From Rhodospirillales bacterium (GTDB lineage Bacteria > Pseudomonadota > Alphaproteobacteria > Rhodospirillales > JABHCV01), in contig JADHSW010000070.1 of assembly GCA_016776705.1 (NCBI GenBank), positions 1 through 13,018 on the forward strand: a stretch of 13,018 bases of DNA. The letters run 5' to 3'. The first letter of the stretch is position 1; each line of letters opens with the position of its first letter. The notes under the pieces are model-generated. The model did no database searches, was not told where the DNA came from, and was given only the letters and a program-made list of their open reading frames with translations. Positions 7,561-13,018 of this stretch are shown here, one piece after another. The position numbers and the translations under genes were made by a program.

Positions 7561-8664
7561 ATGAGTGATTTTCACAGTCCCGTTTTGTCTCAATTTGACA
7601 CTGAAATGGTAATTAACGGATCAGCCGTTGGCGTGGGCAATCCTTGTTATGTCATCGCCGAAGCCGGATCGAACCATGACGGTAATCTGGAAACCGCCCT
7701 CAAACTGGTCGATGCTGCAGCTGATGCACAATGCGATGCCATAAAATTTCAAACTTTCAGGGGGCCCGATATCGCCTCCGCCTATGTTGACGATGATGTC
7801 CGCCTGCCCGAATCTCTGGCGCGCTGGGGCGGCAATCTTGAAGAATTTTATGCATCCTTTGCTCTTCCCGATGAATTCCATGAGGAACTCGTCGGGCACG
7901 CGAACCAAAGGGGAATTATGTTCCTGTCTTCGCCCTTCAGCGAAACGGCGGTTGACCGCCTTGCCAAGTTGCAGGTTCCCGCGCTCAAGATCGCCAGTTT
8001 TGAGTTGGTCCATCTGCCCCTGATTGAACATGCCGCGAACACAGGGATACCCTTGATTCTGTCGACAGGGATGGCAGGACTTGGTGATATAGAACGTGCC
8101 CTCAATGCCGTCGTTAAGGGGGGTGGAAAGCAGGTTTCCCTGCTTCATTGCGGGTCCAGCTATCCACTCGAAGAATCGGGCGCCAATTTGGCTGTGATGG
8201 AAACCCTGCGCCGGGCATTCGGAGTCCCCGTTGGATATTCGGACCACACCCAGGGGCTCGGTGTTCCGGTGGCGGTTGCGGCACTCGGGGGAAATATATT
8301 GGAAAAACATATTACCCTGTCTCGCGCGGGCGATGGTCCTGACCATTCTTTCGCAATTGAACCGGATGAATTGAAGGCAATGGTCCGCCTTATCCGCGAG
8401 GCGGAGGCTGGAATCGGAAAGCCCCAAAAACGTCGTCTGCACGAAGAAGAAGAACACGCACGGCGCGGACGCCGTAGCCTGTTTTCATCACAGGCCTTGC
8501 CCGTTGGCCACATTGTAACCGCCGATGACATCAAAGTCGTCCGGCCAGGATCCGGAATAGAACCGATGTTTTTTGATCTGCTGATTGGCAGGCGTGCGGT
8601 GCGAAGTGTTGATGAGGACCACCCTTTGAGTTGGGATGACTTCATGAGCGAAGGCGGTGAATGA
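7561..8664 (+). CDS. pseI: Pseudaminic acid synthase (NeuB/PseI family)
   Basis: A 367-residue sialic acid synthase family enzyme: a NeuB TIM barrel plus a C-terminal SAF (antifreeze-like) domain from about 305. It condenses phosphoenolpyruvate with a 6-carbon diacetamido sugar to form the nine-carbon acid. Motifs present are IAEAGSNHDG (32-41), IKFQTF (61-66), SSPFS (123-127), KIASFE (143-148), LSTGM (167-171), LLHCGSSYP (194-202), GYSDHTQG (225-232) with metal ligand H228, and EKHITL (248-253). The SAF part carries VVRPGSGIEP (326-335) and LIGRRAVR (341-348). The loop DGPDHSFAIEPDELKAMV is intermediate between PseI-type and NeuB/legionaminic-type sequences, so naming it PseI rests on the neighbouring pseC, pseH and pseF. 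GGGAG precedes the ATG by eight bases. The stop overlaps the next start as ATGA. Confidence 0.85.
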   Translation: MSDFHSPVLSQFDTEMVINGSAVGVGNPCYVIAEAGSNHDGNLETALKLVDAAADAQCDAIKFQTFRGPDIASAYVDDDVRLPESLARWGGNLEEFYASFALPDEFHEELVGHANQRGIMFLSSPFSETAVDRLAKLQVPALKIASFELVHLPLIEHAANTGIPLILSTGMAGLGDIERALNAVVKGGGKQVSLLHCGSSYPLEESGANLAVMETLRRAFGVPVGYSDHTQGLGVPVAVAALGGNILEKHITLSRAGDGPDHSFAIEPDELKAMVRLIREAEAGIGKPQKRRLHEEEEHARRGRRSLFSSQALPVGHIVTADDIKVVRPGSGIEPMFFDLLIGRRAVRSVDEDHPLSWDDFMSEGGE

Positions 8665-9530
8665 CGCAGCTTATTGAAATTGTCAGCGATGGCGGTCCAA
8701 CTTATGGCATGGGCCACCTTTACCGCTCGGGTGAACTTGGTCGATACCTGGCGGGCCGGGGATACAGGGTTCGGGTTCGCAGCGCCTCCACTGATGGCGA
8801 AAAAATATTGCCCAATGTACCCCGTGAAAAAGGCGATGCAAAACTGGTTGTCATCGACCTTCCTTACGACGGCGCTGATCATGTGGATGAAGCCCGTAAC
8901 AATGGCCTTCCGGTGTTGGCACTTGATTATCACGGCACTTCAGCCCCTGACCTTGCGGTCTGTCTTTTTGACGATTCAGGCGTACCGGCGGGGGCACCAA
9001 GGGTGGTCGGTCTGGAATATTCGATCATCCGGTCCGATGTTTTGGCTCAACAAAAAATGCCGGAAGAAACCGGGGTACTGATTATGATTGGCGGCGGAGA
9101 CATTCGTAATTGCGGCATAAAAGCTGCGCAGGAACTTTGTAATCTAGGTGAAATGACATTGCTTGTCCGTGGCCCTCTTAACAGCCCGGCGGACAATAAA
9201 TCCAGTTACGAAAATTTGCGCATACTGGATGACCCACAGGATTTGGTTGATCACATGGCCGGGTGTTCATGGGCGGTCAGCAATGGCGGCACTTCAATGC
9301 TGGAACTGATGCGGCTTGGCAAAGCGATACACGTAATTGCCCAAACACCTCAGGAACGAAATTTTGCAGAAGGCATATTAAAACAGGGCGGAATTCTTGG
9401 TGTTGGCGATTCAATTTTGGGCAGGCCCGATGAGCAAACCCGTCGCCGGGTTGGCGAGATGGCGGCCAGCCTTGTCGATGGCCGGGGGCTGGAAAGAATA
9501 ACCGGACATATCGAAGAGCTGTTGAATTGA
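8661..9530 (+). CDS. pseG: PseG-type UDP-sugar hydrolase
   Basis: A 289-residue GT-B-like protein of the PseG/SpsG type. PseG removes UDP from UDP-2,4-diacetamido-trideoxy-altropyranose to give the free sugar used by PseI. The N-terminal SDGGPTYGMGHLYRSGELG (9-27) contains the family's GxGHxxR loop, with H19 the candidate catalytic histidine. The C-terminal half has LIMIGGGDIRNCGIKAA and AVSNGGTSMLELMRLGKAI, matching the nucleotide-binding loop. Compared with well-known PseG proteins the family loop reads TYGMGHLYRS rather than the usual GSGHVxRC, and it is a little short, so it is a divergent member. It starts in an ATGA overlap with pseI, and its stop overlaps the next gene's TTG start (TTGA). 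Position between the synthase and the other core genes supports the call; a glycosyltransferase role is the main alternative. Confidence 0.72.
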   Translation: MTQLIEIVSDGGPTYGMGHLYRSGELGRYLAGRGYRVRVRSASTDGEKILPNVPREKGDAKLVVIDLPYDGADHVDEARNNGLPVLALDYHGTSAPDLAVCLFDDSGVPAGAPRVVGLEYSIIRSDVLAQQKMPEETGVLIMIGGGDIRNCGIKAAQELCNLGEMTLLVRGPLNSPADNKSSYENLRILDDPQDLVDHMAGCSWAVSNGGTSMLELMRLGKAIHVIAQTPQERNFAEGILKQGGILGVGDSILGRPDEQTRRRVGEMAASLVDGRGLERITGHIEELLN

Positions 9531-10750
9531 CAGCCTCGTCTACAGAGTCCCCGCCCTGGCTCGTTGCGGTTTCTGCCGGGCGCTGGCAATTGCATGGCAT
9601 TGTCCGGGCGCAAAATGCCGGAATCCGCGTTTTGGCCCTGGATGGAGATGGGGATGCGCCGGGCCTTGTTGTTGCGGATTGTTCTGCTCACGTTAATATT
9701 CGCGATAGTGACGCGGTTATCAAGGCTGTGGAAAATTCCGGAATCGAGCCTGCGGGGGTCATTTCTTTCGCTTCTGAAGTTGGTCAAATGGCGGCAGCCG
9801 CCATTCGTGAGAAATACGGACTCGCGGGCCCCAATGAACTATTGACCAAAAAGCTGACAAATAAAAAATCACAACGGCAAGCCTGGCATGAAGCAAAATT
9901 GCCAAACCCTGATTGGCAGGCAGTTTCAACAACGCAGCAGGCTAAAAAGGCCCTTGATGAAATTGGCTTTCCTGCGATCATTAAACCGGTAGATGCTGCG
10001 GGCAGCAGGGGCGTCACAAAATTGGAAAATATGACGCAATTTGACCAAGCTGCCGCAGACGCTTTCAGCCATTCGCAAACCGGTTACATCATGCTCGAGG
10101 AATTTATTGAGGGCCAGGAATACACCGTCGAAACATTTTCCCACAAGGGAAGGACTTACCCTTTGTTATGTACCGAAAAGTTAAAGGTACCAGGAACGAA
10201 AGGTACAGTCGCAAATGAGTTAAGAACACCGGACATGACCCCAGAAACCATGAAGTCCCTAGAGCAAACGGCAATCGGCGCCCTGCAGGCTATTGGCTAT
10301 ACTGACGGCCCGGGCCACACGGAAATAATTGTAAATAAAAAAGGCCAGCCATATCTGGTGGAAACCGCCGGTCGTGGCGCCGGGTTCAAGGTGTTCGACG
10401 CCATGGTGCCCCGCTCAAGCGGATATGACCTTGCCCAGGCTTGCGCCATGCAGGCCGTTGGATTGGAGCCGCCTCAACCCGAACCTCAAGGTATTCCCGT
10501 CGTTTTGCGCTTCTTTCCATCAATGCCTGGTAGCGTAACCAGCATTTCCGGTTTTGAGGAAACGGCGGATCTGGAAGGTGTAGAGTCTGGTCCATTTGTC
10601 GAGATTGGCCAGCGGATGAGCAAAGCCAATACGGATGGTGACCGATTGGGCTATATATTGTCCTGGGGTGCGAACCGCACACAAGCTTTGGAAAGGGCGA
10701 AACAAGCCGAAGGTATGATCTCGTTCGAGGTGGAAGAATGTCCGGCATAA
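9527..10750 (+). CDS. ATP-grasp carboxylate-amine ligase-like protein
   Basis: A 407-residue ATP-grasp protein of the carbamoyl-phosphate-synthetase/biotin-carboxylase-like branch. The pre-ATP-grasp domain is residues about 11-110 (WLVAVSAGRWQLHGIVRAQ, then VLALDGDGDAPG). The ATP-grasp core has K153 in AIIKPVDAAGSRGV, the hinge MLEEFIEGQEYTVE (189-202), and metal-binding acids E266 and E279 with R283 in HTEIIV and LVETAGRGAGF. ATP-grasp enzymes activate a carboxylate as acyl phosphate and join it to an amine or thiol. In this locus the obvious candidate is an amide bond between a small acid or amino acid and an amino group of the sugar; that is inference. The start is the TTG at 9527 within a TTGA overlap with the pseG stop, with no ATG near the front. 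It overlaps the next gene by 13 bp. Confidence 0.85.
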   Translation: MTASSTESPPWLVAVSAGRWQLHGIVRAQNAGIRVLALDGDGDAPGLVVADCSAHVNIRDSDAVIKAVENSGIEPAGVISFASEVGQMAAAAIREKYGLAGPNELLTKKLTNKKSQRQAWHEAKLPNPDWQAVSTTQQAKKALDEIGFPAIIKPVDAAGSRGVTKLENMTQFDQAAADAFSHSQTGYIMLEEFIEGQEYTVETFSHKGRTYPLLCTEKLKVPGTKGTVANELRTPDMTPETMKSLEQTAIGALQAIGYTDGPGHTEIIVNKKGQPYLVETAGRGAGFKVFDAMVPRSSGYDLAQACAMQAVGLEPPQPEPQGIPVVLRFFPSMPGSVTSISGFEETADLEGVESGPFVEIGQRMSKANTDGDRLGYILSWGANRTQALERAKQAEGMISFEVEECPA

Positions 10751-11517
10751 AGCGACGTATAATCGATGCTCATCTGCATCTTGATGACAGCATCCCCGGC
10801 GGGGCAGAAAATGCCGCCAACGATCTGGATGGGCAATTGGCAAAGGCGGGTATTGAGGCTGCGGTTGTTCTGCATCTGGAGACCCAGCGTTGGCCTATTG
10901 AGGAAGTCTCCAAGGCCCTTGAGGCCCACAAACGACTCATAGGATTTGCCAATATCCATCCATTTGACCCGGACGCACTTTTAAAACTTCGACAAGCAAA
11001 GGATGACCTGAATTTCCAGGGCTTAAAACTCCACCCCCGACTTCAGTCTTTCGATATTTCCGATGATCGCGTGGTTGAACTTGTCCGCGAAGCGGGTGAC
11101 CTTGGCCTGCCGGTAATGATGGATGCCTTTCCCGATGGTGACTGGCTGATGATGGGCTTTGACCCCCTTGCCTTTGCTAATTTGGCCAAAGCCTGCCCGG
11201 ATACAAAAATTATTTTTGGCCACATGGGCGGTCACCACTGTATTGACATGATGATGCTGGCCAAGCGCATACCCAATATGCATTTCGATATATCGTTTTC
11301 GCTTCTGTATTACCTCATGGGATCAACACGTGAGAACATCCTGTACTGCTGTAAAAGTATGGGATGCCAACGGGTAATGTTTGGATCGGACCATCCCGGC
11401 ATGATTGTCGGGGAGGCGCTGGAAAAATCCTTGTCAATTTTCTCCGAAGCCGATTTTTCAAACACCGAAATGGAAAATGTTTTTTTCAATAATGCGGCGG
11501 AGCTTTTGAATTGGTAG
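10738..11517 (+). CDS. Amidohydrolase-family metal-dependent hydrolase
   Basis: A 259-residue TIM-barrel hydrolase of the Amidohydro_2 type. Metal-site motifs are in the expected order: DAHLHLD (10-16) with the HxH pair H12/H14, GLKLHP (95-100), IFGHMGG (159-165) with H162, and MFGSDHP (214-220) with D218 as the catalytic aspartate. No carboxylated-lysine site is evident, which suggests a single-metal member. The family cleaves amides and esters, opens lactones and in some cases decarboxylates. Being translationally coupled to an ATP-grasp ligase makes a deacylase or an editing role plausible. The ATG at 10738 lies within the end of the ligase gene, with GAGG seven bases ahead. It overlaps the following methyltransferase by seven bases. 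Substrate unknown. Confidence 0.85.
   Translation: MSGIKRRIIDAHLHLDDSIPGGAENAANDLDGQLAKAGIEAAVVLHLETQRWPIEEVSKALEAHKRLIGFANIHPFDPDALLKLRQAKDDLNFQGLKLHPRLQSFDISDDRVVELVREAGDLGLPVMMDAFPDGDWLMMGFDPLAFANLAKACPDTKIIFGHMGGHHCIDMMMLAKRIPNMHFDISFSLLYYLMGSTRENILYCCKSMGCQRVMFGSDHPGMIVGEALEKSLSIFSEADFSNTEMENVFFNNAAELLNW
11499..11502 (+). promoter_or_regulatory. Ribosome binding site of the methyltransferase gene
   Basis: GGAG inside the amidohydrolase gene, eight bases before the TTG at 11511. It supports this TTG as the start. The only nearby ATG (11527) is in another frame and closes after eight codons. Confidence 0.5.
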
Positions 11518-12140
11518 AGGGATTAAATGGCAGGGATAAAAAACGGCTGGTGACGCTATATGAAGAGCGCCTTGATGAACTTGGCAATGATGTAAAAACA
11601 GTCGGCTGGAATACCCGCGAAGATCAGGTGCTGAGGTTTGATATGCTCTATCGCGGACTGGATGCCACTGGCTTGAGCGTTCTTGACGTAGGCTGCGGCC
11701 TGGGTGATTTAACGACTTATCTTGATGCCCGGACCGGCGGCAATTATGACTATACGGGCTTGGATATATCTGAACGTCTGGTTGGTCAGGCAAAAGAAAA
11801 TTTTGGATCAGCACGGCGAGAATTCGTTGCCGGCGATATCCTGACGATGGACAATCTTGGAACCTACGATATTGTTTTTATGTCGGGGGCTCTTTCCTTC
11901 AGGATCGAGGACAACATGGCTTTCGCCCGGACCATGATCGACAGGATGTTCGGGGCATGTCGAAAAACACTAACCATGAATTTTCTTTCGACCCATGTCG
12001 ATTATCAACTTGATAAGAACTTTCATTATAACCCCGGAGAGATGCTCGGTTTTGCCAAAACGTTGACCCCATGGGTCAATCTTTACCATGACTATCCCCT
12101 GTGGGAATTTACCGTGCAAATGCATCGCGAACATATTTAG
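11511..12140 (+). CDS. Class I SAM-dependent methyltransferase
   Basis: A 209-residue seven-strand methyltransferase. SAM motif I is VLDVGCGLGDLT (57-68), motif II acid is D85 in YTGLDIS, then the FVAGDI and YDIVFMSGALSF strands follow in the usual order. The N-terminal helices (residues 8-50) and a tail with HVDYQLDKNFHYNPGEMLGFA are the likely substrate-recognition parts. It has no membrane segments. In this locus it may O- or N-methylate the nonulosonic acid or a substituent on it. Start uses TTG overlapping the amidohydrolase stop; the beginning of the protein is therefore less sure than its core. It could also methylate an intermediate made by the radical SAM or ATP-grasp enzymes. Confidence 0.82.
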   Translation: MVEGLNGRDKKRLVTLYEERLDELGNDVKTVGWNTREDQVLRFDMLYRGLDATGLSVLDVGCGLGDLTTYLDARTGGNYDYTGLDISERLVGQAKENFGSARREFVAGDILTMDNLGTYDIVFMSGALSFRIEDNMAFARTMIDRMFGACRKTLTMNFLSTHVDYQLDKNFHYNPGEMLGFAKTLTPWVNLYHDYPLWEFTVQMHREHI

Positions 12141-12168
12141 ACAATCGCCGTTAAAAGGATTTCGTAGC

Positions 12169-12879
12169 ATGACGATCACCGAACAAATCATCGATTTTAT
12201 AACCCGTAACCGTGTCTCGACCACCGAAGTGGCAGACGCTATGGGTAAAGTCGGGGTGTTGCGAAACGTTATGCCCATGACGCCCGAGCTGCACAAAGTG
12301 GGGCGGGTGCGGACCATCTTTACGAGCCAGGGATCCAACTTTGGGGTTCACGACCAGGTTCGCAATGTCGAAGAGGGCGAGATCGTTATCGTCTGCGCTA
12401 ACGAATGTGATGATCTGGCGATCCTGGGGGATTTGATAACGAAATTCGTCGTGCTTTACCGCGGCGCTAGTGCGCTTGTTGTCGATGGATTGGTTCGCGA
12501 TGCCGCCCGCATCAAACGCGAACGTCAACCTGTTTGGGCAACGGGCGTTACGCCATTGGGCTGCGTCAATGAAGATCGTGGCGCTTTTCCCGCGGACAAG
12601 GCCGACGAACTTAAGAAACTGTACGATGGCGGTGTTGCGGTATGTGATGATGGCGGTGTCGTGGTTATTCCATCTCATTGTCTGGATCAGGATATGCTGG
12701 AGCGTCTTCAAAGAATCGAGTTGCAGGAAGATGTTTGGGGTTACTGTCTGGATACGTTGAAATGGGATACAAAAAAAATAATTTGTGATCGCGCCTACCT
12801 TGAGCTGAAAGATCAATTACCCCCGCCCCAGCGCGATATGATCGACAAACTTGAAAAGCGGTTTACGAAAAAAATATGA
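12169..12879 (+). CDS. RraA-family aldolase-like protein
   Basis: A 236-residue member of the RraA/HMG aldolase family. Sequence features are the STTEVADAMGKVGVL opening (17-31), GSNFGVHDQVRNVEEGEIVIV (55-75, seen as two short motifs), the GDLITK loop (87-92), and VVDGLVRDAARI (104-115) with R110-D111, which match the catalytic arginine and metal-binding aspartate in 4-hydroxy-4-methyl-2-oxoglutarate aldolases. WATGVTPLG (123-131) is also typical. The enzymes act on alpha-keto acids, cleaving or forming a pyruvate unit. The keto acid product of the synthase belongs to the same chemical class, so a lyase, proofreading or carbon-extension role is conceivable. AAGGA precedes the ATG at 12169 by nine bases; a longer frame from 12088 lies in the previous gene. 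It has about 40 extra C-terminal residues over a minimal RraA. Its stop overlaps the next start (ATGA). Confidence 0.8.
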   Translation: MTITEQIIDFITRNRVSTTEVADAMGKVGVLRNVMPMTPELHKVGRVRTIFTSQGSNFGVHDQVRNVEEGEIVIVCANECDDLAILGDLITKFVVLYRGASALVVDGLVRDAARIKRERQPVWATGVTPLGCVNEDRGAFPADKADELKKLYDGGVAVCDDGGVVVIPSHCLDQDMLERLQRIELQEDVWGYCLDTLKWDTKKIICDRAYLELKDQLPPPQRDMIDKLEKRFTKKI

Positions 12880-13018
12880 GTGGAGCCCTTGCCATTATTC
12901 CGGCTCGCGGTGGATCAAAACGCATTCCGGGAAAAAACATTGTTGACTTCTGTGGCAAGCCGTTGATTGCTTATTCGCTGGCGGCGGCTAAAGAATCAGC
13001 ACTGTTTGACGAAATTCA
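12876..13018 (+). CDS. pseF: PseF-type CMP-pseudaminic acid synthetase, N-terminal part
   Basis: The first 47 codons of a cytidylyltransferase, cut off by the window end. The opening ALAIIPARGGSKRIPGKNI is the CTP-binding signature of CMP-nonulosonic acid synthetases. The continuation DFCGKPLIAYSL, then SALFDEI, is typical of PseF rather than NeuA or LegF. It activates the finished sugar with CTP for transfer. The ATG at 12876 sits in an ATGA overlap with the RraA-like gene; the upstream Shine-Dalgarno sequence is poor, so translation probably depends on coupling. This is the clearest single pointer to pseudaminic acid in the second half of the window. Confidence 0.88.
   Translation, partial: MSGALAIIPARGGSKRIPGKNIVDFCGKPLIAYSLAAAKESALFDEI

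Noticed and set aside
7621..8457. Long open frame of 278 codons on the - strand.
   Set aside because: It is antisense to the well-supported synthase gene and its translation shows no family motif; it is a shadow frame.
12771..12874. A8 tract (12771-12778) and A7 tract (12868-12874) near the RraA/pseF junction, considered as phase-variable slippage sites.
   Set aside because: The frame is intact through both tracts, and short A runs coding lysine are ordinary. There is no second, out-of-frame copy or long tract to support phase variation.
12169..12879. RNase E inhibitor RraA or a menaquinone methyltransferase.
   Set aside because: The methyltransferase label is a historic misannotation of this family, and the retained Arg-Asp catalytic pair plus sugar-locus context fit an aldolase-like enzyme better than an RNase regulator.
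1..13018. tRNA/rRNA genes, CRISPR arrays, insertion sequences, integrase or attachment repeats.
   Set aside because: None was seen; the genes are packed on one strand with no terminal inverted repeats or transposase-like frames.

Overview
The window is a dense run of thirteen same-strand (+) genes that reads as a nonulosonic acid (sialic-acid-like sugar) biosynthesis locus built on the pseudaminic acid pathway. Gene content, alternative GTG/TTG starts, moderate GC and protein style suggest a Gram-negative proteobacterium, most likely an alphaproteobacterium of Rhodospirillales type. That placement is an inference from impression only; no marker gene is present.

Layout: (1) positions 49-1742 hold a PseC-type aminotransferase and a PseH-type GNAT acetyltransferase; (2) 1739-3472 is a large LIC12162-family putative transferase; (3) 3472-5663 holds an aldo/keto reductase and a class III (glutamate-1-semialdehyde-type) aminotransferase; (4) after a 107-bp gap, 5771-7486 is a radical SAM protein with an N-terminal B12-binding-like domain; (5) after a 74-bp gap with a small hairpin at the ribosome binding site, 7561-9530 holds a NeuB/PseI-type synthase and a PseG-type nucleotide-sugar hydrolase; (6) 9527-12140 holds an ATP-grasp ligase, an amidohydrolase and a SAM-dependent methyltransferase; (7) 12169-12879 is an RraA-type aldolase-like protein, overlapping the start of a PseF-type CMP-sugar synthetase that runs off the window end at 13018. 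Many junctions are ATGA/TTGA-type overlaps, so most genes are probably translationally coupled in one or a few operons.

How the genes fit: the core steps PseC (C4 amination), PseH (N4 acetylation), PseG (UDP removal), PseI (PEP condensation) and PseF (CMP activation) are all here. Only PseB (dehydratase/epimerase) is missing and would be expected just upstream. Interleaved with the core is a set of seven genes not needed for plain pseudaminic acid: LIC12162-family protein, aldo/keto reductase, second aminotransferase, radical SAM enzyme, ATP-grasp ligase, amidohydrolase, methyltransferase and RraA-like protein (eight counting the putative transferase). The most interesting reading is that the locus makes a modified pseudaminic-acid-like sugar, possibly with an amide-linked or methylated substituent, and transfers it to a surface glycan or flagellin. 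The specific chemistry is inference. No RNA genes, CRISPR, mobile elements or convincing intrinsic terminators were seen.
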